Origin: CAZQCI01 sp964592255
Lineage (GTDB): Bacteria; UBA10199; SBBF01
Length of the DNA stretch: 18,935 nt
Assembly: GCA_964592255.1 (NCBI GenBank)
Contig: CAZQCI010000034.1
Coordinates: forward strand, 1 to 18,935
Reading direction: 5' to 3'
Shown here: positions 1 to 6,695 of the stretch, in pieces
How positions within the stretch are numbered: the stretch's first letter is position 1
How the letters are laid out: every line of letters begins with the position of its first letter
Translations under genes and position numbers: made by a program
Notes under the pieces: generated by a model
Told to the model about the DNA's origin: nothing
Database searches by the model: none
What the model saw: only the letters and a program-made list of their open reading frames with translations

Positions 1-409
1 AAACAACTCCGTTATTTCCAAATTGATCATCTTGATTTCCGTCCGGATAAATTTTAGCTAAAAGTAAACGACGTTGCCCGGACTGTTTACTAAAACCACT
101 GACAAAAATATCTCCCGCCGGGCCAACCCCCAAACCATAAACCCCCTGCTCTCCTTGAAGAACCAGGCGAAGCTGACCGGAGTTTCCAAAACTAGAATCC
201 AAACTACCATCATGATGATAACGGAATAATAAAATATCAGACTCATTACCGGGTGTGAGACCTACAAGCAGAATACGCCCAGCTGCGTCAACGGCAACAA
301 CCTCCGCCCGGCTCATCTCTGGGAGAGAGATGGGAGTAAAAGGAGGAAGTGTTTCAGAAAAAACAGAAAAAGAAGTGAGGAAAAAAAATAAAAATAAGAA
401 AAAACGCAT
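1..409 (-). CDS. Secreted delta-60 repeat protein, partial (3' end beyond window)
   Basis: Reading the minus strand from the ATG at 409 gives 136 codons open to the window edge. Residues 1 to about 19 are a strongly hydrophobic signal peptide (MRFFLFLFFFLTSFSVFS), so the product is exported. The mature part shows two copies of the pattern that defines delta-60 repeats: DGSLDSSFGNSG around residues 76-87 and DGNQDDQFGNNG near the edge. Each copy is preceded by a strand of the type LLFRYHHDG or LLAKIYPDG. These repeats are usually modelled as beta-propeller-like blades in surface or secreted proteins; no catalytic role can be read here. GAGG seven bases before the ATG is a plausible ribosome binding site. 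The gene starts only 7 bases after the ChrB-like gene ends, so it is probably the last visible gene of the minus-strand operon. The family call is good; the function is unknown. Confidence 0.75.
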   Translation of the reverse strand, partial: MRFFLFLFFFLTSFSVFSETLPPFTPISLPEMSRAEVVAVDAAGRILLVGLTPGNESDILLFRYHHDGSLDSSFGNSGQLRLVLQGEQGVYGLGVGPAGDIFVSGFSKQSGQRRLLLAKIYPDGNQDDQFGNNGVV

Positions 410-416
410 GCCTACC

Positions 417-884
417 TCACAAAACTTTATTGATATTCATCGGAGGGACCACCTTTTTAGAAAGTATATCGTCTTTAAAAAACCGATAAATCGCATCGTA
501 GACTTCCATGGTTTGCTCTACACATTCCTCATCGCTCTGATAAACAGCAGTCAGCCGCGACAGCAACTGAGTGCAACCCGCCTGGGTGAGTGTGTCTTCA
601 AATTTTTTAATAGTGAAACGGTGCAATAAGCCCCCCAAGCGATCCAAGGCAGGGTTGGTAAAGCGATAGACGAAAAGAATTTTATCAAAAGCGGAAATTG
701 TAGGTCCGGCAGCTAATTCAGCCCCTTCAACATCAAAGGGAATTCCTTTAATTTCAGTCAGCACAGAATCCACTTGCTCCCCTGGCACAAAATAAAACTG
801 CGGGTTAGGATCGAGAAAGCGTTTGATCATCCACACGCACGCCATACGTTCCAAGTTCAAGCCTTTTTCGGTAATCCATTTCAT
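417..884 (-). CDS. Stand-alone ChrB C-terminal-domain-like protein
   Basis: The product is 155 aa. Residues 1-26 (MKWITEKGLNLERMACVWMI, then KRFLDP) match the opening of the ChrB C-terminal domain, whose usual form is KWVTRERPKIDRIACPWLIRRFIDP. GIPFDVEGAEL (47-57) and EVYDAIYRF (127-135) also fit that family. Full ChrB proteins, regulators of chromate resistance, are about twice this length with an extra N-terminal domain; only the C-terminal domain is present here. As I remember the family, a His/Cys-containing stretch follows the GAEL segment; here it reads AAGPTIS, so metal or chromate chemistry is doubtful. I chose ATG 884 over 914 because AAGGA lies just upstream and the family start coincides. 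It follows the exonuclease gene with one base between, so they are surely co-transcribed. No chromate transporter gene is visible nearby. Confidence 0.75.
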   Translation of the reverse strand: MKWITEKGLNLERMACVWMIKRFLDPNPQFYFVPGEQVDSVLTEIKGIPFDVEGAELAAGPTISAFDKILFVYRFTNPALDRLGGLLHRFTIKKFEDTLTQAGCTQLLSRLTAVYQSDEECVEQTMEVYDAIYRFFKDDILSKKVVPPMNINKVL

Positions 885-885
885 A

Positions 886-1680
886 TTAATCCTTCTCTGG
901 CACCCAAGCGCCAAAATGATCGAGATAATTTTTCAAATACCCTGTCTCACGGTAAGATTCTTCTATTTTTATCCGCGCTTCTTCCACTAATTTCTGTTCT
1001 TCTTCCAGCTTTAATTCCCCCGTCATCACGCGTGTCCGTAAAAAAACAAAATAAGTATCTAATGTATCACATAAACAATAGTCGTGGATTTTGGATAATT
1101 CCCCTTTATTAAAAAGGTCAGCAACCATGTCCCCTTTGGTATCCATTTTTCCGGGCTTGCCTAAAAGTTTTGAAAAGAGATTTAAACCACCTTTGTAACG
1201 AATGGCTCCATGATTGGTTAAAAATTCGTGCAGATCTAAATGCAACTCATCGGCAAAACGATTACGGGCGCCAAATTTGGCAAAAAAACGTTGAGGCAAA
1301 CTTAACCCTAACTGAAACGCCCACAATTCCAAAACACGTAAATCAAAACCAGAGCCATGAAAGTCCACCAGAATCGGATTTTTCTTGGCATACATATCCC
1401 AAAAATCACGCACCATCGACGCCGCCGTTTTTTGCTCTCCTCCCAAAACACCAATACGGGTAATCCGAAAATTTTCCGCCACGGCTACGGCAGCAATAGA
1501 AACCGGTTTATGGAAGGCAGGATTAACAAAGGTGCGATTTTTATCTTCGGCCAATTCCGCCAACTCTTTCTGATAAGCCTCTTCGTCACTTAAGCCTTGG
1601 CCAGCATACACAACACGATTGAGCAGACCTTTGTTGACCACCGTTTCCATGTCGTAAATGAGATATTTAAAAGAGGACAT
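886..1680 (-). CDS. Predicted 3'-5' exonuclease of the PolB-exonuclease (DnaQ-like) family
   Basis: A 264-aa protein with the three exonuclease motifs of the DEDDy fold in order. Exo I is D10-x-E12 in YDMETV, Exo II is D113 in FHGSGFDLRVL, and Exo III is Y201 and D205 in YCLCD. This matches the 'predicted 3'-5' exonuclease related to the exonuclease domain of PolB' family, which has no polymerase domain. It should hydrolyse DNA or RNA 3' ends with two metal ions. In Exo II the family usually has Asn-Gly before GFD; here it is His-Gly. The C-terminal part (about 220-264) is charged and helical. It lies between the CoxE-like gene (9 bases upstream) and the ChrB-like gene (1 base downstream), pointing to a polycistronic message. 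The cellular substrate is unknown. Confidence 0.85.
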   Translation of the reverse strand: MSSFKYLIYDMETVVNKGLLNRVVYAGQGLSDEEAYQKELAELAEDKNRTFVNPAFHKPVSIAAVAVAENFRITRIGVLGGEQKTAASMVRDFWDMYAKKNPILVDFHGSGFDLRVLELWAFQLGLSLPQRFFAKFGARNRFADELHLDLHEFLTNHGAIRYKGGLNLFSKLLGKPGKMDTKGDMVADLFNKGELSKIHDYCLCDTLDTYFVFLRTRVMTGELKLEEEQKLVEEARIKIEESYRETGYLKNYLDHFGAWVPEKD

Positions 1681-1689
1681 AAATAATTG

Positions 1690-2871
1690 TCACCCCGCCA
1701 GTTTCACCCGATCGCCACGCAAATCGTCCACGGCATGGGACAAGCCCGTCACCGTCAGCGGATACATCTTTACCAAACGAGCCACAGCTGCAATGGTGGG
1801 GTGATTCCAAAATCGTTCCGGCTCCGGATTAAGCCAAATGGTGGATTCGTAATGTTGTTTAATTCTTTTCAACCAATCAATTCCTGAATCAGTTTCAATA
1901 TCCCAATAATCAATCACACCCCCTTGGGCAAACAATTCATAAGGATGCATACACGCATCGCCGACGATAATCACCTTAAAAGTACTTCTAAATTTGCGGA
2001 ACAAATCAGCCGTAGGAATGGATTCACGCCGATACGCGTCGGTGAAGACTTTGGAATAAATGCAATTATGAAAATAAAAATGATGAAATGCCTTGAAATG
2101 CGAAAGCCCATGAGCGGCAGAAAACAAAGCCTCTACTAATTCTGCATAAGGGTCCATGGTGCCCCCCACATCCATTAATAACAAAAGTTCAGTCTGATTT
2201 TTTTTGGGTGCTTCAAAAATAAGTTCAATGTCACCGGCATTTTTACAGGTGCGATCAATACTTTTATCGAGTGATAATTCCGTCGCCAAGCCTTCATGAT
2301 CCAAGCGCCGCAGGCGTTTTAAGGCCACCTTAAATTGACGCGTATCCAAAATACGATCGTGGCGATAATTAGCAAAACGTCTTTCTTCCGCAATTTTTGC
2401 GGCCATCCGCCCACCCCCAGGCCCACCAATTCGAATGCCCGAGGGATGAGCGCCGGAATGCCCGAAAGGAGATGTACCACCGGTTCCAATCCAATGATTT
2501 CCACCGTGATGTTCCTCTTTTTGTTGTTGCAGGCGTTCTTGTAAACGGCGACGGAGTTCTGCGAGAGTCAGAGGATCAATATCCGGCATTTGCGGACGAA
2601 GTGCAGGATCCAATTGTTTATCTAACCATTTGGCTATTTCGTCCTTGAGATTGAGCTTTCCATCAAATTCTTTAAAACAGAGTAAAAAAGCCTGATCAAA
2701 AGCATCAAACCACGCCTCCGACTTAACTAAAATGGAGCGCGCCATAAAATAAAAATGATCTAGCGAAGACTGATGAAGGTCATCAACAAGCGCTCCCATG
2801 AGGGTCAACCATTCCATGGTCCCCACGGGAACTTTCAACGCACGGAGAGTATAGAAAAAAGGAATCAGCAT
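1690..2871 (-). CDS. CoxE-like von Willebrand factor A domain protein
   Basis: A 393-aa protein. Residues 1-110 are a helical N-terminal region. Residues 111-160 are a low-complexity linker rich in Gln, Gly, His and Ser. Residues 165-393 are the vWA domain, with its metal-ion-dependent adhesion site at D234-V-G236-G-T238, a DxGxT form instead of canonical DxSxS. A second conserved stretch is VGDACMHPYE (303-312). This is the organisation of CoxE-family vWA proteins, partners of MoxR-type AAA+ ATPases. In carboxydotrophs the CoxD/CoxE pair matures CO dehydrogenase, but no CO dehydrogenase gene is visible here, so the client is unknown. The moxR gene lies just upstream, separated by a palindromic repeat, which supports a functional pair. 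There is no signal peptide, so it is probably cytoplasmic. Confidence 0.85.
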   Translation of the reverse strand: MLIPFFYTLRALKVPVGTMEWLTLMGALVDDLHQSSLDHFYFMARSILVKSEAWFDAFDQAFLLCFKEFDGKLNLKDEIAKWLDKQLDPALRPQMPDIDPLTLAELRRRLQERLQQQKEEHHGGNHWIGTGGTSPFGHSGAHPSGIRIGGPGGGRMAAKIAEERRFANYRHDRILDTRQFKVALKRLRRLDHEGLATELSLDKSIDRTCKNAGDIELIFEAPKKNQTELLLLMDVGGTMDPYAELVEALFSAAHGLSHFKAFHHFYFHNCIYSKVFTDAYRRESIPTADLFRKFRSTFKVIIVGDACMHPYELFAQGGVIDYWDIETDSGIDWLKRIKQHYESTIWLNPEPERFWNHPTIAAVARLVKMYPLTVTGLSHAVDDLRGDRVKLAG

Positions 2872-2880
2872 TTTTTACAT

Positions 2881-2970
2881 CGTCATCGCGAAGAGTCCTG
2901 CCACAGGCGAGACGACGCGGCGATCCAGCTCTGGATTGCTTCGTCGTTACACTCCTCGCAATGACGATCA
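2881..2970. repeat. Palindromic intergenic repeat, copy A (between moxR and coxE-like)
   Basis: The outer arms at 2881-2896 (CGTCATCGCGAAGAGT) and 2951-2966 are inverted copies matching at 14 of 16 positions. An inner pair centred on CCAGCTCTGG (2925-2934) extends the fold into a long hairpin. It is a diverged copy of the element at 3798-3882, in the same orientation. This GTCATTGCGAGGAG-type palindrome occurs in many bacterial genomes as a dispersed, non-autonomous repeat. It lies wholly between moxR and the CoxE-like gene and could form an RNA stem within the operon message. Confidence 0.8.
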
Positions 2971-2972
2971 CT

Positions 2973-3788
2973 TTAAAACCGTCCAGCCTTCTTAGGAATT
3001 TTCAAATCCTCTTCTTTTTTAATCAAACAGCCGATGTGTGGAATATCGTTTTCGTGTTTTCTCAAATCCACGCCCAAAGCCACTAGAGCCTGAAGCCAAT
3101 CGATCAGTTCGGACGTGGAAGGAGGTTTTCGTAAATTCTTGACGGAGCGAACTTCATAAAAACGCGTGATGGCTGATTTAATCACCTTGTTTTCTAAATC
3201 AGGAAAATGAACCCGCACAATTTTTTGCATTAATTCTTCATCTGGAAATTCAATATAATGAAAAACGCAACGGCGCAGGAAGGCATCCGGCAATTCCTTT
3301 TCGGCGTTGGAGGTAATCACAACCATAGGACGATGTTTGGCGGAAACTTCCTCACCAGTTTCGTGAACCATAAAACGCATTTCATCAAGTTCAGCCAAAA
3401 GATCATTAGGAAACTCCAAATCGGCCTTGTCAATTTCATCGATGAGCAAAACAACGGGAGTTTCGGATTGAAAAGCCTCACCCAGTTTTCCTAACTTGAT
3501 GTAACGCTTGATATCACGCACATTGCCATCACCAAAACGGCTATCGTTTAAACGCTGCACCGTATCGTAGATATAGAGCCCTTCCTGAGCTTTAGTGGTA
3601 GATTTGATATTCCAACGAAGCAAAGGGCGTTTCAAAGCCTGTGCAATCGAAACGGCTAAAAGAGTTTTTCCCGTTCCGGGCTCACCCTTAAGTAGCAAGG
3701 GACGTTTGATCGCCAGAGACACATTGACTGCCTGCTGCAACGCTTCGCTCGCAACATAACTTTCGGTACCTTCATATTTGTTAGACAT
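2973..3788 (-). CDS. MoxR-family AAA+ ATPase
   Basis: A 271-aa single-domain AAA+ protein. It has Walker A GEPGTGKT (35-42), Walker B LLIDEID (114-120), sensor 1 in ITSNAEKELPD (158-168) and an arginine-finger pair R172-R173. The small helical lid domain fills the C-terminal third. MoxR ATPases act with vWA proteins as chaperones that insert cofactors or remodel enzyme complexes, and the CoxE-like gene immediately downstream is the expected partner. I placed the start at ATG 3788 (MSNKYEGTES). An in-frame start at 3881 would add 31 residues, but that extension is translated palindromic repeat that overlaps the Rieske gene and has no family similarity. The ribosome binding site is weak (GAG about nine bases upstream), as expected for an internal operon gene. 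Repeat copies lie on both sides of the gene. Confidence 0.88.
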   Translation of the reverse strand: MSNKYEGTESYVASEALQQAVNVSLAIKRPLLLKGEPGTGKTLLAVSIAQALKRPLLRWNIKSTTKAQEGLYIYDTVQRLNDSRFGDGNVRDIKRYIKLGKLGEAFQSETPVVLLIDEIDKADLEFPNDLLAELDEMRFMVHETGEEVSAKHRPMVVITSNAEKELPDAFLRRCVFHYIEFPDEELMQKIVRVHFPDLENKVIKSAITRFYEVRSVKNLRKPPSTSELIDWLQALVALGVDLRKHENDIPHIGCLIKKEEDLKIPKKAGRF

Positions 3789-3797
3789 AAATTCACT

Positions 3798-3882
3798 CGT
3801 CATCGCGAGGAGCCCAAAGGGCGACGCAGCGATCCAGCATTCCTGGATTGCTTCACTCCCGTTGGTCGTTCGCAATGACAAT
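3798..3882. repeat. Palindromic intergenic repeat, copy B (overlaps Rieske gene 3' end)
   Basis: The left arm CGTCATCGCGAGGAG starts at 3798. The right arm, ending GCAATGACAAT at 3882, is its imperfect inverse, and an inner palindrome surrounds CCAGCATTCCTGG (3834-3846). It is the same family and orientation as copy A at 2881-2970. The right half overlaps the last codons and stop codon of the Rieske gene, so this copy is partly coding. Confidence 0.8.
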
Positions 3883-4182
3883 CTCCACTAAAATATCTTC
3901 CCCTTCAACTTTACAAGGATAAGTTTTGACCTTTTCATCTGGAATATCCGGCGATAATCCGCTCACCACATCATAACGCCAGGCATGCAATGGACAAGTC
4001 ACCACAGTTCCGTTCAAATCGCCTTCACCCAAATATCCCCCACGATGCGGGCACGAATTATCGATAGCATAAAAAGTTCCATTGACGTTAAAAACCGCCA
4101 CTAATTCCTCCCCCGCTTTCAACACTTTTCCAAAATGGAGTGGAATATCAGAAACCCGGGCCACCTTAACAAATTGAGCCAT
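3853..4182 (-). CDS. Rieske [2Fe-2S] ferredoxin-like protein
   Basis: A 109-aa small Rieske protein with both cluster-binding loops: CPHRGGYLGEG (C45, H47) and CPLHAWRYD (C64, H67), with 17 residues between H47 and the second Cys. Size and loops match NirD-type proteins and the ferredoxin components of ring-hydroxylating dioxygenases, which pass single electrons to a partner oxygenase or reductase. No such partner is visible, so its redox partner is unknown. It is the first gene of the minus-strand run leading into moxR and the CoxE-like gene, which raises the possibility that it is a substrate or helper of that pair. The last seven residues (IANDQRE) and the TGA stop lie in palindromic repeat copy B, so the original C-terminus has probably been replaced. 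No Shine-Dalgarno sequence is evident before ATG 4182. Confidence 0.88.
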   Translation of the reverse strand: MAQFVKVARVSDIPLHFGKVLKAGEELVAVFNVNGTFYAIDNSCPHRGGYLGEGDLNGTVVTCPLHAWRYDVVSGLSPDIPDEKVKTYPCKVEGEDILVEIVIANDQRE

Positions 4183-4239
4183 GGCAGCGATATAGCAATG
4201 AAATATGCAGCTAGCAAGCTGACAATTTTAAAAACCGTA

Positions 4240-4268
4240 TTGACGAAATTTACTCAATGGAGTGTTAT
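4240..4268 (+). promoter_or_regulatory. Sigma-70-type promoter for bcp
   Basis: A TTGACG -35 box (4240-4245) lies 17 bases before a TGTTAT -10 box (4263-4268). Transcription would begin near 4275. That leaves the bcp ATG at 4292 inside the message and excludes the in-frame ATG at 4262 as the start. Confidence 0.5.
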
Positions 4269-4291
4269 GCCCTTACTTGAAAGGAAAATTT

Positions 4292-4768
4292 ATGACTGAC
4301 ATAAAAACCGGCAACCCCGCCCCCGCTTTTTCACTTTTAGACGAATCAGGAAAAACGCGGAATTTAGCAGAGTTTAAAAATAAATGGGTCGTACTTTATT
4401 TCTATCCTAAAGATAATACCCCCGGATGTACCGTGGAAGGGATCGAGTTTACGGCCAAGAAAAAGGAGTTTGAAAAAAATAATGCCGTCGTCCTAGGGGT
4501 CAGCCCCGACTCACCCGACAGCCATTGCCATTTTATTGAAAAACAGAATTTAGGGATCACTCTTTTGTCCGACCCAGATAAAAAAATGCTTAAAACCTAC
4601 AACGCCTTCGGTAAAAAAATGATGTATGGCAAAGAAGTGGAAGGCGTCATCCGCAGCACGGTTTTGATCGATCCTAAAGGGCAAGTTGCTTTTCATTGGC
4701 CCAAAGTGAAAGCCGAAGGACACGCCGCCGAGGTTTTAGAAAAACTAAAAGAACTTTCCCCCTCTTAA
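4292..4768 (+). CDS. bcp: Thiol peroxidase of the Bcp/PrxQ family
   Basis: A 158-aa peroxiredoxin that reduces hydrogen peroxide and organic hydroperoxides with thioredoxin-type reductants in the cytoplasm. The peroxidatic site is TPGCT with Cys46, after the FYPKDNTPG strand typical of Bcp. The resolving Cys that many Bcp proteins carry five residues later is absent (residue 51 is Ile). The only other Cys is C79, which may serve as an alternative resolving residue, as in PrxQ members whose second Cys is in helix 3. Otherwise it is a 1-Cys enzyme. I chose ATG 4292 because AAGGAAAA sits at good spacing and a promoter lies at 4240-4268; the ATG at 4262 would add ten residues with no family similarity. 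It is a monocistronic gene converging on queG, and its stop codon is inside a G/C-rich hairpin. Confidence 0.9.
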   Translation: MTDIKTGNPAPAFSLLDESGKTRNLAEFKNKWVVLYFYPKDNTPGCTVEGIEFTAKKKEFEKNNAVVLGVSPDSPDSHCHFIEKQNLGITLLSDPDKKMLKTYNAFGKKMMYGKEVEGVIRSTVLIDPKGQVAFHWPKVKAEGHAAEVLEKLKELSPS

Positions 4769-4780
4769 TGTAAGAGGGGG
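4758..4780. terminator. G/C-rich hairpin between convergent bcp and queG
   Basis: CCCCCTCTTA (4758-4767) and TAAGAGGGGG (4771-4780) form a perfect 10-bp stem with a 3-base loop. It contains the bcp stop codon and lies 10 bases beyond the end of queG on the other strand. Neither side has a strict T-run, so termination efficiency is uncertain. The sequence continuing into CTAGAGGGAGTT resembles elements at 14321-14351 and 16881-16964, so it may be a dispersed repeat used as a bidirectional end. Confidence 0.55.
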
Positions 4781-4790
4781 CTAGAGGGAG

Positions 4791-5726
4791 TTACCCACCC
4801 TTTCCACTCTTCCTCGCAATTTCCGCATTTCGCTTCAATCCTTCCCATTTGACACGCTTGATGGGGCTACCTTTAAAACGAGAGGAAAAATCCTCCGATG
4901 ATATTTTGTCTATATCTTCCAATGCTGGATGAAAATTTCCTTCTCGTGGTTTAAAAGACAGCTCTGTAGAAAGAGGTGGTTCGCGATTCCACGGACAGAC
5001 ATCTTGGCAAATATCACAACCCACCAGATTATTTTTCATCTGAATTGACAATCCCGGATCGATGTCGCCACGATGCTCAATTGTTAAATACGAAATACAT
5101 TTATTGGCATCCAACTTTCCGGGAACCAAGGCGTGTGTGGGGCAAGCATCTAAACAACGGGTACAGGTTCCACAATGATCAGGGACAGGAGAATCCGTTT
5201 CTAAATCAAGATTGGTGAGAATTTCTCCGATAAAAAAATAAGAACCCACTTTTCTATTAATTAATAGTGTGTTTTTACCAATCCACCCCAAACCAGCGGA
5301 GGCGGCATAGCTCCGTTCTAAGATAGGCCCCGTATCCACATAAGATTTTGTTTTCGCTTCTGGAACGTGCGTCTTGATAAAAGATTCAAGCTGCTTCAAT
5401 TTTTTCAATACAACATCGTGATAATCATCACCCCAAGCGTAATTAGAAATCCAACCACGCGCTGGGTCTTTGCAATCAACAGATCGCGGATAACCATGAT
5501 AATAATTAAGCCCGCAGCAAATGAAGGTTTTTGCTTCTTGTAAAACAAGGTGAGGATCAGCACGCTTATCTTGATTATTGGCTAAATACGCCATGGAAGC
5601 ATGGTGCTGATGAGCCAGCCAATCTTTAAAAAAAGAAACATGCGGATGCGGATCAGCGGAAGTAATTCCCACAAGATCAAAGCCTAAACGCAGGGCTTCT
5701 TTCTTAATATCTTCAGAAAGAGACAT
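4791..5726 (-). CDS. queG: Epoxyqueuosine reductase QueG
   Basis: A 311-aa cobalamin-dependent iron-sulfur enzyme catalysing the last step of queuosine synthesis in tRNA, reduction of epoxyqueuosine to queuosine. The catalytic Asp is D131 in YVDTGPILER. Eight cysteines for two [4Fe-4S] clusters are present: C185, C188, C191 and C195 in CGTCTRCLDACP, C210, then C237, C240 and C244 in CDICQDVCPWN. AGLGWIGKN (144-152) is another family signature. The protein is shorter than the E. coli enzyme (about 380 aa) and seems to lack most of the C-terminal HEAT-like region thought to help tRNA binding. It starts 6 bases after the SDR gene ends, so both are probably one transcript, though the pairing has no obvious pathway logic. 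Other queuosine genes are not in the window. Confidence 0.93.
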   Translation of the reverse strand: MSLSEDIKKEALRLGFDLVGITSADPHPHVSFFKDWLAHQHHASMAYLANNQDKRADPHLVLQEAKTFICCGLNYYHGYPRSVDCKDPARGWISNYAWGDDYHDVVLKKLKQLESFIKTHVPEAKTKSYVDTGPILERSYAASAGLGWIGKNTLLINRKVGSYFFIGEILTNLDLETDSPVPDHCGTCTRCLDACPTHALVPGKLDANKCISYLTIEHRGDIDPGLSIQMKNNLVGCDICQDVCPWNREPPLSTELSFKPREGNFHPALEDIDKISSEDFSSRFKGSPIKRVKWEGLKRNAEIARKSGKGG

Positions 5727-5732
5727 GAAAAA

Positions 5733-6593
5733 TTATTTTTTACGCGTGCCTTCAGCCTTCATTTTGATATTCATCCAATCTTCGGGAGTTAAATCAAGCA
5801 AACCATTAAATTCACCGGCACCTTGCAACCATTCACCGCCGTCGATGGTCACGCACTCGCCGTTGATATAATCAGCTGCATCGGAGATGAGATAAGTCGC
5901 TAACTGAACCAACTCTTCGTGTTTTCCAGTTCGTTTAAGTGGATTTTTAGAAATCATTTTTTCTTCAAAACCTTCGGGCATCAAGTTAGCCCAAGCTTGG
6001 TCTGTTTTAAAAGGGCCGGGAGCAATAGCATTTAAACGAATTTTATATTTCCCCCACTCCACAGCCAAAGAACGCGTCATAGCCAAAACGCCAGCCTTGG
6101 CACACACAGAAGGAATGACAAACGCGGAACCTGTCCAAGCATACGTAGTACACATATTCAACACGCGCCCGCCCACCCCTTCTGCAATCCAGCGTTTACC
6201 CACGGCCTGGGTTGCATTAAATGTTCCATTTAAAACAATGCGGACAATAGCATCAAAACCATTGGGACTTAAATATTCGGTAGGACAAATAAAATTACCG
6301 GCCGCGTTATTAACTAAACCATGAAGAGAACCGAATTTGGAATAAATGCCTTCAACAACTTTTTCCACTTCATCCGGCTTACGAATATCACATGTATCAA
6401 AAAAAACTCTCCCCTCTTTTCCGCTGACTTGACCAATTTCTTGAGCGGCTTCTTCCAACACGTCCTTACGACGTCCACAAATGGCAATTTTCGCGCCGAG
6501 AGCTGCAAAACCCAAGGCCATCGACTTACCTAAACCAGTTCCACCGCCGGTGATAAAAATAACTTTGTCTTTGAGTAATCCAGGTGCGAACAT
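5733..6593 (-). CDS. Short-chain dehydrogenase, 2,4-dienoyl-CoA reductase-like
   Basis: A 286-aa SDR with the NADP(H)-binding glycine motif TGGGTGLG (15-22), GRR (40-42) after beta-2, and NNAAGN (95-100). The usual YxxxK active site reads SVCAK (162-166), with Ser in place of the classical Tyr. Y151 in the preceding TYAWTGSAFVIPS segment and K166 match the arrangement of mitochondrial/peroxisomal 2,4-dienoyl-CoA reductases. The C-terminal GEFNGLLDLTPEDW (260-273) also matches that subfamily. The likely role is NADPH-dependent reduction of 2,4-dienoyl-CoA during beta-oxidation of polyunsaturated fatty acids. It is unrelated in fold to E. coli FadH. AAGGAG six bases before ATG 6593 and a candidate promoter at 6643-6670 make it the first gene of the SDR-queG transcript. 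Confidence 0.88.
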   Translation of the reverse strand: MFAPGLLKDKVIFITGGGTGLGKSMALGFAALGAKIAICGRRKDVLEEAAQEIGQVSGKEGRVFFDTCDIRKPDEVEKVVEGIYSKFGSLHGLVNNAAGNFICPTEYLSPNGFDAIVRIVLNGTFNATQAVGKRWIAEGVGGRVLNMCTTYAWTGSAFVIPSVCAKAGVLAMTRSLAVEWGKYKIRLNAIAPGPFKTDQAWANLMPEGFEEKMISKNPLKRTGKHEELVQLATYLISDAADYINGECVTIDGGEWLQGAGEFNGLLDLTPEDWMNIKMKAEGTRKK

Positions 6594-6642
6594 AAATTCT
6601 CCTTAAATTGAATGTGATGATGAAAAAAAATCGTCTTGGTTT

Positions 6643-6670
6643 GATTTATATGAAGATATGTCTTTGTCAA
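6643..6670 (-). promoter_or_regulatory. Candidate sigma-70 promoter for the SDR-queG transcript
   Basis: On the minus strand an exact TTGACA (6670-6665) is followed 16 bases later by TAAATC (6648-6643), or 14 bases later by TATAAA (6650-6645). The -35 box is perfect but the -10 spacing is not ideal. Its position about 50 bases upstream of the SDR ribosome binding site supports it. Confidence 0.4.
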
Positions 6671-6695
6671 CTGTTGAGGATTTTGGGGAGTAAAC

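Noticed and set aside
58..246. 62-residue minus-strand ORF beginning MSLIFYYS
   Set aside because: It is a shifted frame of the delta-60 repeat gene, whose true frame has a signal peptide, a ribosome binding site and recognisable repeats.
1170..1593. Overlapping plus-strand ORFs opposite the exonuclease gene
   Set aside because: They are antisense to a gene with intact catalytic motifs, lack ribosome binding sites and resemble no family.
3789..3881. 31-residue N-terminal extension of MoxR
   Set aside because: It is translation of palindromic repeat copy B and overlaps the Rieske gene; the family start fits ATG 3788.
2881..3882. CRISPR or insertion sequence
   Set aside because: There are only two palindromic copies, about 900 bases apart, with a gene between them; no spacers, cas genes or transposase.
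417..4182. A CO dehydrogenase maturation operon
   Set aside because: MoxR and CoxE-like genes alone are not enough; no cox structural genes or other Cox accessory genes are visible.
4262..4291. Ten-residue N-terminal extension of Bcp
   Set aside because: The ATG overlaps the predicted -10 box; the ATG at 4292 has a good ribosome binding site.
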